Shown one piece after another: positions 46,409-58,690 of a stretch of 64,000 bases of DNA. The notes beneath the pieces were generated by a model. It did not search any database. It was not told the DNA's origin and saw only the letters and a program-made list of their open reading frames with translations. Position numbers and translations under genes: made by a program. Every line of letters starts with the position of its first letter. The first letter of the stretch is position 1. Origin of the DNA: Amaurobius ferox (taxonomy: Eukaryota; Arthropoda; Arachnida; Araneae; Amaurobiidae); contig OX578137.1 in assembly GCA_951213105.1 (NCBI GenBank), forward strand, positions 54,606,236 to 54,670,235. The letters run 5' to 3'.

Positions 46409-47218
46409 CAAAGTATTGGAATCGTGCCGAGGATCGGAACTCGAATTTTCAAAGTATCTACACGTTTTGGGACTTCTAGAACACGAAAAAACTACTTTTA
46501 GGAAGACGTCTGTGTATGTAAGGGTGTATCTGTGTATGTTTCTGTGTGGATATTACATCCACTCTAATTGAAAAACTAATGGACCGAATTTCATACAATT
46601 TGGTAGGTATGTTTTTTGTGGGAAATCCTGATGTTCATTAGATTATAGTACGATTCGTAATAAAAGAATCTGCTTTCTTTGCGAAATGGCCGCAGAAATT
46701 GCCTTTATCCACTCTAGCTAAAAACTAATGAACCAAATTTAACAAAATTTAGAGTATAATATTTCAATAACCTACAAGTGATTTATATACCAAATTTAAC
46801 AAAATTTTGTATATAAATCATTTGTAGGTTATTCTACTACGATTCGGGAAAAAGGAACGGGCTATTTTTGCGAAATGGCCAGCAAAAATCGTTATATATA
46901 AAAATAAAAGACTACGTGTGCTCAATTATATCAATTAAATTCCTATTTTATATGTGATTTTTGACAACAAAAAGAATAAGACTAACCCCATTACTCTAGG
47001 ACTAGCCGTTCTTGAGATATTCTAGTTTTTTCGCGTTTTCGCTACGCCACCTTTGACAATAAGTCCAGCTATCAAATGAGAACCAAATTTAAGTTTAACG
47101 TATAAATTCAATGTCATTTAAAATACTTATGTTGTGCAGATAAACTCAAATTATCATTGAATAAATAAAGAGAACGAATATGAGTCTGCAGAGAAAGACA
47201 TGTGCTGTCCACATCAGA
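46409..47218 (+). mobile_element. HP-A element, diverged copy (HP-A3)
   Basis: Starts at caaagtattggaatcgtgcc with the outer hairpin arm lost. It keeps the actcgaattttcaaagta block (46440), a short TG tract (46504-46550) and two direct-repeat units. It ends with an inverted arm (gcagagaaagac, 47189) and ATGTGCTGTCCACAT (47201-47215). An internal fold-back at 46766-46833 lengthens it. Confidence 0.75.
46766..46833. repeat. Near-perfect 32-bp fold-back inside HP-A3
   Basis: aataacctacaagtgattta (46766) and its continuation pair with the block ending tcatttgtaggttatt (46833). Only a few positions mismatch and the loop is about three bases. Other HP-A copies have a single copy of this segment. 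Confidence 0.85.
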
Positions 47219-47815
47219 ATTTTTAACAGTATTACACCAATGATTTATAGAAGTGAACGGGGATTATTTTCAGGCCATTTCGAAAAAAATGTATAATCTA
47301 TATTTAAAGATCCATCAAATTTTTGTCGAATAAAATGTTCAACAAATTTAAGCTGTGTACTAAATTTTAACTCTCTAGGACGTAGGAAAGTGCATTTAAA
47401 ATGCCATCAATTAAATTTATCATGAAGAGTTATATAAAATTTTAAAAAAATGAAAAATTGTTATCTACCAAATTTATCTTAAAATATGAAGCCACTCCCA
47501 TATGCAAAACGTTTAACAAATGGAGAGATATTTATTATATAATATCTCTCTCTTTTCTTTCTGGAAGATATCCCAAAGTCAGAATTTAATTGAATTTGTT
47601 TTTTTCCCTATATTAAATAATTTTTTTAATTAAAAAACTACTTAACATATTTTACTGAATTTTTTTTTATATATTCTATGGGATAATGTGAATATTTCCT
47701 AAAAATTTCGAAGCAATTCGTGAATTTTAAATTTACTTAAAAAATGTTTGAAAAATTAGGTCCCATAGGGTTCAATGTATTTCATTTTTTCAACCCGGGT
47801 TCAATAAAAAACTAA
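47219..47815. other. Unassigned AT-rich DNA
   Basis: No gene or delimited repeat. Confidence 0.45.
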
Positions 47816-47920
47816 TTGGGTGATATTATTTATTTATATTCCCATAGGTCCTACAGACCGTCTGAACAACATACTAAAATTTCATTTTGATAAACTCATT
47901 TTTACGGCAGTTATCGTGCT

Positions 47921-47924
47921 AACG

Positions 47925-47966
<42 letters not shown>
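47921..47966 (+). repeat. (CAGA)n microsatellite
   Basis: Eleven or so tetranucleotide copies preceded by atcgtgctaacgg, a context often seen at the ends of interspersed repeats. Confidence 0.95.
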
Positions 47967-48246
47967 ATGAACAAAGTCATAAACACTTTTCAACGTTGTT
48001 GTAAAGTGTTAATAAAAATGTTTGAGCAAATAAGATTTAGTAAGCAGACATGTGTCAGAAAACTTCATTCAGAACCTGACTTGTTTGCATTGAAGAAAAC
48101 TAGAAACAATTATGTTATCTAATTAAATACCTGAAATTCAAATAAATTCGATAAAAGCAGCACATAATAATTTAAAATATCATGGATCTTTCTCTGACGA
48201 GTGGTGGGTGCGCTCCTTGTGTAACCTGGACATACGTATACGGTGA

Positions 48247-48330
48247 TTGATACGACCGTATACTTTTGATACGACCGTATACTTTTGATACGATCGTATA
48301 CTTTTGATACGACGTATATTGTTACGACGT
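48247..48330 (+). repeat. 19-bp minisatellite with GTATAC/CGATCG
   Basis: Units of tgatacgaccgtatacttt at 48248, 48267, 48286 and 48305 (partial). Confidence 0.92.
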
Positions 48331-48945
48331 ATAATGTATCGATACATACCTACCGTTTACTGAAATATAAGTATTATATCACTGGCATTCCTCATTGAAT
48401 TGATACTCATTGCATTGCTATAGAATAGGTGTCATTAATTTTCTGATCCAGGTAATTGCGGTTTCTTAACCTCGCAATATAAAATTTTAAAACTGGAATA
48501 TACAAATAATCAATGAAAAAGTAATTCATCATTTTTATTTAACAAACTATATGGAAAGTATATAAAATATAATTATAATACTATAAAAGGGGATATTGGT
48601 AACGGCACCATTATATTAATGAGACTAATTAATGGGAATACATAATAATCCATTTTATCAAACGCAAAAATCCTAGTTATATAGAAATATAATTTGTAAG
48701 ATTTGAGTAAGTAATATTAATATAGATAACTTACTCTCAGAAATTCATTAAAATTGCTTAGTTTACTAAGTAAAAACATGCATTTAACCAAGCTATTTTG
48801 AACTTATTTTTCAAGATGGCACTATTTTCAAAATTTCCAACTTTTTCAAAATGCTTTATATTGTAATATAATTATTATAAGTTTTCTAAATTTGTGATAA
48901 TTACTGAAAGACAAATATGCTCACATATTAAAAAATACTTTTAAT
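48331..48945. other. Unassigned AT-rich DNA
   Basis: No gene recognised. Confidence 0.45.
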
Positions 48946-49295
48946 ATGATATGCATCAAAAACTATTGTATCGATGTAGAAAAATAATATTTTACATGTT
49001 TATCGACATGAGGTTGTGTATCAACGCAGAAAAAATATTGTAAACTAGTATATTGATACTAAAGGTATATTGATACTAAAGTTCGATGTATCCATAAAAG
49101 TCGTGTATCCACACAGAAAAATTATCGAATGCAAGTGCATCGACACGAAATGTTGACGTACGTTCATGTATCGATACAAAAAATGTAATGAATATAAGTT
49201 TTTTGATCTCGTTATGTCAATGTAAGTTTATGCATCGATAAAGAAAATGTATCGTATACAAATGTATCAACAGAAAATCTCGATGTAAGGTTATG
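48946..49295 (+). repeat. Decayed repeats around GTATCGATAC-like motifs
   Basis: Phrases such as gtatcgatgtagaaaa, gtgtatcaacgcagaaaaa, gtgtatccacacagaaaaa, gtgcatcgacacgaaa and gtatcgatacaaaaaatg recur about every 40-60 bases. They recall the motif of the 48.25 kb minisatellite. Confidence 0.6.
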
Positions 49296-50459
49296 TTTTA
49301 GGGCGGAGCAAAAACAGCTCTATTTTTTCCTAAACACTTTGGGTAGAAAATTTGCGATTTGCCCTATTGCTTGTGTAAAATATTAACGCCGAAAAAAGAT
49401 ATCTTTAGTCTTTCTTTTGAAATTTAATTCTTCTAAAATTTAAGGAATAATTTGAAACTTTTTCAGATTTTTACAAAATTCGCACATTGGCCGTTTTAGT
49501 GCTAAAATATATTTATTACTTTTGTTGTTGAATAATTAAAAATTTAAGACAAAGGTGCTATTTAAGGAAGGTGCTATCTCACATCAGATACTTTTATTTG
49601 TAATAGTGTCTCAATGATATTTGTGTGTTAATGCCTTAATTTATTTAAACAACAAACAATGCTATTCACCCGTAATTTTTTTAAAATAAAAATATATATT
49701 TTTGTTAATTTCATATGGCAGCGTATGTAGAAATAGTTGTTAGTTTATATCGTTAAAATTTTGCAATTAACTGGCAGGATTTCGTAAAAATTCATGATAT
49801 TCAAAAGAATAGTAATTGGTTTAAAACATAAAAGCATTATGAATATGTAACAAGCCTCCAACATATCAATTCCATATATAATTTGTGTAATAATAAATTT
49901 ATGTGAGGAAAGTGTAATATGGTGTGAATGAAATCATTGTTAATTTAACGCAACTGAGTGGCCTGATATTCTTTATTTATTCAAAAATACATAATCGAAA
50001 GTTTGGTGCATTTTAAATATTTGGCCGCATACTAGCTGGTTGTGGTAATCGCACCAAATTCCATGCTGCAGCAAGTACTCGTTTTTGATATACCACCGCG
50101 CCAACAGACTCAGGGATATACATACACACATACATGTATGCACACAGATGACATATGCGCCTATGGTAAGAGAAAAATCTGCTTCGGCGACCTGTGAAAA
50201 TTTTTCCTAGTTGGCCTCTAGGTCATAATATATTCTTCCAACAAAGGTTCAGCGTGGGAGGAGGGGTGGGAAAAATTATAATTCACGAAGCAAAGTCCGA
50301 AATACACTCGAGCGCGTATGGTTATAAGAACGGTTCAAAGCTAGTGGATCTCACGTGGTTGTACCGCTTTCGATTATCGATGCAGGCAAGAGATATTCAT
50401 GTATTCAACACGTAGTATGGACACGATAAATCTGTAAGTTCGATAGTCCATCCAAAGTG
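49296..50459. other. Unassigned DNA
   Basis: No gene recognised. A GC-richer patch at 50090-50420 contains a 73-codon plus frame with no known domain. Confidence 0.45.
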
Positions 50460-50545
50460 TGATGGGTTAGGGACAGGATGGTGCTCTCTCTCTGTGTTTG
50501 CCACCGTCATTGGGTTCGAATCAGAATTTGGTTTCACTTTCCTGA
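50460..50545 (+). repeat. Possible second tRNA-SINE scrap
   Basis: GGTTCGAATCA at 50513-50523 matches the pol III B box (GGTTCGANTCC) at all but the last base. No convincing A box was found upstream. Confidence 0.25.
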
Positions 50546-50689
50546 CCATCTAAACAGATACTTTACATCTTCGGCTAGTTCGAACGCTCGGGATAGAAAA
50601 AAAAGGATGCCTAATGTGCACAGCACACAATGCATCAAATTTGTTGTTTCTAATGACCTCCTGTAATCGAATCATAGCCGACACAGGAC

Positions 50690-50915
50690 CAGTGACACAG
50701 GAAAGAACGAACAAGACAATACAAGAGAACAATGTTTATTACGGACAAGCATCACTGACGAAGGTCAAAGGGGGTACAGCTTCACATTGTAGATGAGGAC
50801 CCAGTAGGCGGAAGACTGGCTTTACCTCGATATACAACCATACCCTACTCGGGATTCGAACCCGAGCCCACCGGGCAGCAGCCGGCGACGCTATCCACTT
50901 CACCGTCTGGGCGGC
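50690..50915 (-). mobile_element. tRNA-derived SINE
   Basis: Reading the minus strand from 50915, gccgcccagacggtgaagtg is followed by gatagcgtcg (A-box region, 50891-50904). A perfect B box GGTTCGAATCC lies at 50862-50852, in the T-arm cgggttcgaatcccg. Spacing from A to B box is that of a tRNA. The sequence lacks the 3' acceptor pairing of a true tRNA and runs into an unrelated body, as in tRNA-derived SINEs. The tail end is not certain. Confidence 0.7.
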
Positions 50916-51201
50916 GAAGATCGCATCAAATTTAATTCATTTTGTATTCATGATGCAATAGATATGGTTTAATTGCAGAAAACTATCATGACTGCTTGTC
51001 TTGTTATTATATCTAATTTTCGTTTGTAATGCATCTTCTTTTTCATTTTGCATCTCAATGCTTTTTAAAACATCTTCAACTGCTAAAAATTTCAAGGAAC
51101 TAAAATATCACGAGAACATTTCGTCTAAGAGTCAATCATATATTACATGAAGAACAAGAATAAAATTAATATAATTCAACAATACCAGTCATTTATTTCA
51201 G

Positions 51202-51743
51202 ATTTTCACGATCGTTGCGGGCAATTTCGCCAAATAGGGTAAGTTGCATTTTTCCGAATCATATCACACACATGACAACCTAATCAATATCAGGATAACC
51301 CTCAAAGGGCTATTAAATTTTAAGAAATTTCACCAAATAGTCTTTATCTTCAGTGAAAACGTCTCTAATCTAATGGTCGTTGCGAGTAAAAATGGCGGAA
51401 TTTTCTGTACCGAGTCGTAGCAAAAGGCAGGTCATTTCGCAAGTCTTTTAGCAAAAAAAAGGCTGGATCTTTTATCCCGAATCGCACCAAAAATAATCAG
51501 TATCAGGGTCACATACAAATGACATACCTACTAAATTTTATGAAATTTGGTAAATTAGTTTTTGAGTTTAAGTGGATGAATACATTGCACAGACAGACAC
51601 ACAGACACACAGACATCACGCTAAAAATGGTTTTTCATATTCTAGAGGTCCTAAAACGGGTAAATTCGTCGAAAACTCGACTTGTGATTTTCGGTATGAT
51701 TCCATTACTTTTCCTATACATTACCATGCATTGCAGGGAAAGT
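51202..51743 (-). mobile_element. HP-A fragment (HP-A4)
   Basis: The hairpin end is at the right (51710-51743: cctatacattac, atgcattgcagggaaagt). Then come the actcgacttgtgattttcgg block, a short CA tract (51590-51615) and two direct-repeat units. The ATGTG end is missing. Confidence 0.8.
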
Positions 51744-53134
51744 AAAAAGAAAAAAAAATCGCCGAGTTAAGCACCAGTCGGCGAGACAAATTACAAAACC
51801 AGGACACATTGCCAACTGGAGATGTCCATATGTCGTACTTGGAAAACATACCATTGATATAAGTTTTCCGCGTATAATATATACATATAGCAAATATTGT
51901 AAAAAAAGTCGACAATCAAAACTTTAGTTTTCAATCGATTTACACGCCTTTATAACACTTTAAAATTCAAATCCTCGTTTTTATTATTTTTAGATTAAGA
52001 TGTGCATATATGTGTGTGCAATGAATGTATCCACTATATAGCTCAAAATCTATTTTATTTAATTTCACAAACTACTCGTAAAAGTCGGTTGCAGATAACC
52101 CTGATGTTGATAGTATTTTGTTACGCAAATCTAAAAATCTTAAATTATAGAATAAATATTCTAGACAATGTATTAATTAAATTCTTGTTTTATTAATTTT
52201 TACGAGAATAAATAATAATTGCTTAGTTTCTAATAATTTTTATGCAATTTTTAAAGAGAAAATGACTAATATATCAACTCCCTAACTTTAATATAAACCA
52301 TCTACTGCGAGATACTTTAGTTTTGGGTAATTTAGAGGATCTGGCAAAGCTATGAAATACGTTAAGTTGCAAAAAGTGAAAATGAGGAGCATTAAAATTG
52401 AAAAATTATAATACCATATACGTATTCATCTGAATTTAGAAATTAAGCATAATTTAATGGATTAGGAAAGAGAAAATAAATTTAACTGATTAAAGAAAAA
52501 TGTGTATCATGTGTGTAATGTACCCACATAAGATTTTTTTGTCTGCAGAAAAAAATTTTGTTTACCATATGAGATCCTTAATAATAATATGTTGGCAAAA
52601 AATCGATTTTTCAGCCCTTCGTCTGAAAACTAAATTATGCAAGTTCAGCGTTCGAGTAATTAACGTTCGTGCTCAAATATCGAAAATGTTCCACGTTATG
52701 CCTATATATTCTAACAACTGCCTGGCATATTTTAAGAGAGGACGTGCAACAGCTTTTGCTTTAGATTAATCCCCAAGGTAACGTTTACGTTAGATATTCG
52801 ATGGCAATAGCAACTTAATATGTGTGTTATGACCTAATTTAAAACATAAATGCTGGCGTTACTCCATTTATGATCGAGTTTTATTCTTAGAGGTCGTTCG
52901 CGATATATTTTATTCGCTATGTGTCAATACCTAAAGCATAATGTGTATGTACTTTAGTCGGTTGTTTTAAGCATATAAAATGTGTACTAGACATCGAATG
53001 GACAATAGTCTATATATAAATTGTGTTTTGCTATACTAAAAGATACATATTGCGCAATGTATTCCATGCATGTGTTATCGTACAATATGTATCCTATCGT
53101 TAGTGTACAATACATGTCATTCCACAAATTTTTT
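51744..53134. other. Unassigned AT-rich DNA
   Basis: No gene. The 89-codon plus frame at 52500-52769 has no recognised domain. Confidence 0.5.
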
Positions 53135-53982
53135 ACTTTCCTTATATACATAATGTATAAGGAAAGTATCGTGACGGGGTCGAACATTCAATTTCGAGTT
53201 TTCAACGGGATAGCACGTTTCAAGTATCCCTGATCACGAATCAAACATTTTTAAAGTGATGCTGTGTGTGTGTGTGTGTGTGTGTCAGTGAGTCTTTGGA
53301 GACGTTAACTGAGACGTTAACTGCCTATTGTTTTTATACACAATCGAATGCTCAGAGCCCCCCTGAATTTTCGAGTTAAATTTTGAGAAAATCATCAAAA
53401 AATCAAAACCTCCAATAAAGTTACACAAATAGTCATTCCTTATGTAATTTTTCATTAGAAAACGATTGACATAAATTTTTGAACGCTAACATGAACCGTT
53501 CTCAAGATATTGCACATTTTTCAAAAATATTATCAAAAAGCCATGCAAAATAAATAAAAAAATATTTCCTATTGAGAAACATGTTCACTTTTCAAGCGAT
53601 GAATTTTGTGATAAAATTCTCGTGGAACTAACTCGTTCCATTCATGAAAAAAAATATGCGTTGAGTAATACATACTTTTGTATTTGAACGCCAATAGTCA
53701 TTTATCTGCTGTAAGAATAACTTATTTCTTCGTCCATAACGCTTGGCGAGACTTTGGCAACGAATTTGGCGGAATTTACATTTTTAATTGTTGCCAAATT
53801 AACAAAAATATCGCCAAATAGATAAAAATGACGCTAAATCAATGAAAATGACCACTAATTGAAGAAAATTCAATATCTTGGAAAGAATATAAGCATCTAC
53901 TATAAGAATAATATTTTTTTAACTGTAAAAGTAGTAAATTCATTGCATTATATAAGGAAAGTCATGTGTTGCCCAGATCAGA
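53135..53982 (+). mobile_element. HP-B element, near-complete (HP-B3)
   Basis: The hairpin CTTTCCTTATA / TATAAGGAAAG is at 53136-53166, followed by atcgtgacgggg. The TG tract is at 53264-53285, with a deletion after gtctttggagac. A shortened fold-back lies at 53741-53818 and the inverted arm tataaggaaagt at 53951-53962. The end is ATGTGttgcccagat, one base off the usual palindrome, then a T-run. Confidence 0.85.
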
Positions 53983-54845
53983 TTTTTTCATATTGTATTC
54001 ATGATGCAAAGTGCTGCATATCAGTTGTTTTCATATCCTTATCATGCAATGAGCTACATATCGCATTTGTTGCAAATCGCTCTAGTACAACATGCTCTAT
54101 ATTTTTAACATATCATGCTTTCCATTTCACACTTGCATCACATTAATGTCATACAATATACCCTATAACGTTTGAGTTTGATATCCTTATCGTACAATGT
54201 ATTTCATATTACATGTGTGTCATGCCGTTATCGAAGAATTAATTATGCATCTATATAATAAAAGGCAATGTCTCTATGTGTGTCTTATACACTATAGGCT
54301 CAGCGATCGCGTGTCACAGAGCTACGAAATTTGTCAATCGAAGACCCGGGAGGGGGGAGGTGACACGTGAAAATCGATTTTTAAAATTTGAATTATTATT
54401 TTTTTGTTATTTAATGTTTTATGCGATTTCGACTGTGTTTTTCCCTTTTTCTCCACCATCCAGACGTCGTAGAAAAAAACAAATCACACGACCGGAAAGA
54501 GCAGACAATTGTGAGTAAAAATATATCAATTTTAAATCTCAGGGATAAATTCTAATATTTTTAAAAATTTTAAAACAAAAGTCACTTTCGGCTAAAAAAA
54601 ACATACTTTCGTTTCTAAGTCCTCGCGTCGGGAAAAGTACCGACAATTTCAACTAATAATTTACATTTTTTTAGAAAGCTCAAAGATCAGGCATTATTAC
54701 AAGCCTAATCTAGTCAAGAAATAATAAAAATTAGCCGCACGATCTGGGTTTTAAGGAAGTCATGATTTTCAATTTCTCGGCGAAACGGCCAAAGAATCTC
54801 GATTGTTCACCCACATGCTCGCGCAGACGCACGGTGTCGCTATGG

Positions 54846-55115
54846 TGACGGTTTTTGGCCTAGGGACAATTAAAAACAGAATTCGTGTTTGGTGGTATCT
54901 GGCTGATATATTCGGGCCATGCTTTTGATACCCATGCGAATATCCTGAAGAGGATATTCGCATGGGTATTAAATTATATTTGCAAATGTCACCAGTGATT
55001 GCTTTTTATACGGATTTTGGATAAGGACAATTAAAAACCGAATAAATATTTGCTTTTTGTTCGTTTTTTGGCCAAGAAACAATTAAAAATCGAATTAGTG
55101 TTTGCTTTTCATAGG
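54846..55115 (+). repeat. Three diverged 80-120 bp repeats in the Helitron-like element
   Basis: ttggcctagggacaattaaa (54857), ttggataaggacaattaaa (55017) and ttggccaagaaacaattaaa (55068) each continue with aaccgaat and a ttgctttt-type stretch. Confidence 0.7.
54928..54969. repeat. Perfect 19-bp stem palindrome
   Basis: ATACCCATGCGAATATCCT, loop GAAG, then AGGATATTCGCATGGGTAT: all 19 positions pair. Confidence 0.95.
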
Positions 55116-55829
55116 GTTTTTGGTTGATTATGCTGGATTGAGTTGTGGCGATGCATTCATTGTTTACATCGGGTGGTGGTTGGGACCACAATGAAAAAAC
55201 TTAAACACTGAAGAAATAAAAATATAAATAAAAAGAAAGTTATAGAGATTGTCGCGGTGCATTTATGCATCGTGTGGTGGTGGTGGGGACAATCTTAAAA
55301 AAAAAAGAAACTTTTTCTTCGCTGAGCAGCATAGTTAAAGCAGCATCGTTATTTCTTACATACTAAATTCACATTCAACATCATCAGTCTCAAAAATGCT
55401 TTCATGTCATTTGCGATGCAATACTAAAAATTCAGACAAATGTAACAATTTCATTTATGTAAAACAAAAAATAGAGGAGCATACCTCTATAAAAATAGGA
55501 GCAGCTGATCCCTGTTGTCAGTACACATCAAAGGAATCCCTTTCCTAGGGTTACAGATACAGAAATCCTCATAATCTCACAGTTCACAAACATTAGAATA
55601 AATTCACTTTACAAATCAATTTTCAAGAACCCCCCCCCCTCCCCTAGAACATAACTTTTCATCTTCAATTTTTATTATTAGTTTTAACGTCATTAAACTA
55701 AAACAAACTTTGTTAACTCCACGGGGTTATGGCACCAGCGAGTTTGCCATGGTCAGAATTTTAGCGGACAGACTGATCGCCGAAGGCGGCTTGTATAGTA
55801 TAAAAATTACTATTATAAAATTATATTAG

Positions 55830-56290
55830 CAATAGGCGTCAAGATAAAAAACATTACCCAAAGTATCTCCTGCCTTGAAAAGCACGAACTAGATCCACGA
55901 GAATGATGTTAACAAATTTATCATAAAATATTACATATGAAAATTTAACACATTTCACAGTAATTAATACTTTTTAATTGTACGTAATCCTTTATAAATT
56001 CATTTAAAATGTGCAATACCTCGAGAACAGTTTGCGCTAGCGTTTTAAAGTTTATGTTAATCATTTTCTAATGAATTACATAAGAGGTGATTATTTATAT
56101 AACATTATTAAAGATATCGATGTTTTAATGAATGTTTCAATATTTCGTTCCAAAATTTGGAGGTGTTTCGAACACTCGATTGTACTTAAAATGTATTCCC
56201 TGTGAAAATACATACTGTATTCAACGGCTTGTAATATTCACTGATTGTAATGTTAGTACCAAATTTCGGAATTGTCCACTTCTTTTCCTG
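55830..56290 (-). mobile_element. HP-B fragment (HP-B5)
   Basis: This holds the middle of an HP-B copy on the minus strand: actagatccacgagaatgat (55889), tacctcgagaacagtttgcg (56017) and cgaacactcgattgta (56168). Both terminal structures are lost. It begins soon after the Helitron-like element ends. Confidence 0.7.
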
Positions 56291-56429
56291 CTTAAATGAT
56301 TTATCCTACTTAATGAATTCATCTTATTTAAAAAGATACCTTTACCCTAGATAAATGATTGATTTGCTTTTAAGGGAAATAGCTCACAAAATGCGCAATA
56401 TATGGTGTGCGTCGAAAAATAAATAAAGA

Positions 56430-56830
56430 TACACCGCCATCTATTTCTCGTCTCGCGAACTATTTATCTTTGATTTGGTGTTAAGTGTTATAATTTAGAA
56501 AACGCCCAAGAAATGGCTTGCGGGGTGTGCTAAGTGTTATAATTTAGAAAACGCCAAAAAATGGCTTGCGGGGGATGCTAAGTATTATAATTTAGAAACC
56601 GCCCAAAAAATGGCTTGCGGGCGGGGGGGGGAATTTAATGGGGCAACAACACCGTCTATTTCTCATCTCGAGAACTATTTGTTTTATATCCATTTGCTGC
56701 TAAGAGAAATAGATGGTAAGAGAAATATCTACTAATAGAAATAGAAAAATGATGACGAGCTTGGAAAAAAGACAACACAGGGACCCCGCCTTCTATTGCT
56801 CATCTCGCGAACTATTTCACTTAGATTGAA
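56430..56830. repeat. Recurring ctatttctc...gaactattt motif
   Basis: ccatctatttctcgtctcgc (56431), ccgtctatttctcatctcga (56652) and the decayed ttctattgctcatctcgcga (56791) are each followed by gaactattt. Related blocks occur at 57709-57750 and 57838-57870, and an inverted one at 57780-57800. Confidence 0.65.
56478..56630 (+). repeat. 48-50 bp tandem repeat
   Basis: Three copies of taagtgttataatttagaaa followed by acgcccaa-aaatggcttgcg, at 56481, 56531 and 56579, ending in a G-run. Confidence 0.92.
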
Positions 56831-57127
56831 AGGATTCGCTTTCTCATACACAAATCAAGAAACTTGATTCTTAAATTGTTTCATGCCCGCAGAGCATTCT
56901 ATATCTATTAGACCTAATTGATTGCAGACCCAGACCATCCGACTCACCCAAGAACTGTAGCAGCTGTTTGGACGGCATGTAGACCTAATTGGTGTCACTC
57001 TTCAAAAGGTCGGGGTTAGAGTTCATCCCTGGGCTTATTACATAAGTGTTTCGCAAATTATATATAGAAATACTTTAGTGAGACGATAATTTTAACCGGA
57101 TATATTTTGAAGTATATTTATAAATAA
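56831..57127. other. Unassigned, with motif shared with 35.8 kb
   Basis: cccagaccatccgactcacc (56929) matches the 35.76 kb block. No gene. Confidence 0.4.
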
Positions 57128-57575
57128 AACATATGATGTTGGCAACACATGAATTTCCTTATATAATGGCATGAATTTACTTCTTCCACAATGAGATAAT
57201 TATGTATAAGGTCCACGGCAAAGAGTTTTCAACATTGAATTGCACATTTTCTGCTTTTTCGGATGGTAATATCTAAAACTATTTCAAAGTACCCAATGAA
57301 ATATTTCACTCAGCTTTAAATTGACAATTACCAATATTGATAGCATCCACAATAAGTATTATAGTCCACATATAAAAATATTTTAATAATTATTTATTAA
57401 TCAATTAAGTTTCATTTTCGTTAACTTGACGTCATTTTTGCATTTATGATGAAATGTCAATCTAAGACAAAATATTGCCAAGATGGCTATAATTCACTAG
57501 ATTATTCGCTAAGTTAACCAAATGTGTCACCAAGAGTTACAGAGAAAAGGAGAGAAGTATGTTTCTAAATGGTAT
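57128..57575 (-). mobile_element. HP-B end fragment (HP-B6)
   Basis: The end atgttggcaacacat (57133) and the inverted arm tttccttatataatgg (57150) are recognisable. Remnants of the fold-back follow (tgacgtcatttttgc, 57428; ttgccaagatggc, 57475). It is strongly diverged and truncated. Confidence 0.6.
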
Positions 57576-57949
57576 GCCTCTATGCCCCTGGTATGAGGGA
57601 ATTCATAATTTGCAAAATAGTGCTTCCAATTAATGTCATCATTAAACATTAGGCTATTTCATGATCTGAATAATAGATGACGTGGTCACACTGGTGACTT
57701 CACTATGCGCGCCATCTTTTGCGCGTTCTCTGAACTATTTCTCTTAGCACGGAATTAATCTAAGAAAAATAATATCCAAGATGAGAAATAGATGGTGCTG
57801 TCTCTCCATTGAATTTTTGTCTACGCTCACCATCTATTGTGCATTTCCTGAACTATTTCTCTTAGAAGCAAATCTGTAATTCAATATGATTTAATTAAGG
57901 TAAATGCTCACTTAAAGAAGTGAGATAAATTATTTAAGTAGGAAAACAA
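57576..57949. other. Unassigned, with ctatttctc motifs
   Basis: Contains two direct and one inverted block of the motif described at 56430. No gene. Confidence 0.4.
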
Positions 57950-58690
57950 GCGTGTATTGTTAGTATACATGTGTAGACAATATCTCATGAAAGAATGGAG
58001 AGATTCGAACAACATTTGTTACACACATTACAATCAGCAAATACTACAAGGCACTTCATTTTAAACACAATCGAGTGTTCGAAATACCTCCAAATTTTTT
58101 AAATACCTCCAAATTTTCGTAAGAAATTTTGAAAAAGTCATTAAAAACTAAATCTTCAATAATACTACGTAAAAAATAATTTCTTATATAATTTGCCATT
58201 AGATAACAATTGGTATAAACTTCAGAAAGTCTGCGCAAACTTTTTGCGAAATATTGCATATTTTTTAATGAAATTTATCAAAAAATCACATAAAATAAAA
58301 AAAGGGTATTAGCACTTATATGTTGACTTTGCAATATATGTTGATTTTGCATATGTAATAATTTGCGATAAATTTGTCAACGGCATTCTCGTGGATCTAG
58401 TTCATTCCATTCAAGTTGAATATACTTTGGATAATACGTTTGTATCTAGTTGCTTTGCAATTCGCTAATGGTTATATTTCTACTATAAGCATAACCTATT
58501 TCTCCATACCTGACGGTTGGCGAAATTTTGGCGACTTACTTGGTGGAATACCGCAAACTTGGCGAATTTTAAATTGCCAAATAATCGAAAATGTCGCCAA
58601 ATTTATAGAAATGACGCTAAATCAATGAGACTAAAATAAGAGAAAGAATATAAGAATCTGCTATAAGAATAACCTATTTCTCCGTCCCTA
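57950..58690 (+). mobile_element. HP-B fragment, diverged (HP-B7)
   Basis: gacaatatctcatgaaagaa (57974) corresponds to the conserved gacgatatctcacgaacg. The body includes a small internal duplication (cctccaaatttttt then cctccaaattttcg, 58087-58120). The GCCAAA fold-back is at 58520-58610. Hairpin and ATGTG ends are missing. Confidence 0.65.

Larger units (their letters stand above)
54250..55799 (+). mobile_element. Non-autonomous Helitron-like element
   Basis: The left end TCTATATAATAAAAGGCAAT (54250), followed by gtctctatgtgtgtc and ataggctcagcgatcgcgtg, is of the kind I know from arthropod Helitron 5' ends. Near the right end a short GC hairpin CGCCGAAGGCG (55778-55788) precedes gcttgtatagta, roughly as in Helitron 3' ends. 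The final CTRR is not perfect (CTTG or TAGT). No Rep/helicase frame is present. The interior carries a 19-bp palindrome, three diverged copies of a gacaattaaaaac block and two gatgcattnat...ggtggtgg blocks. Confidence 0.55.
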
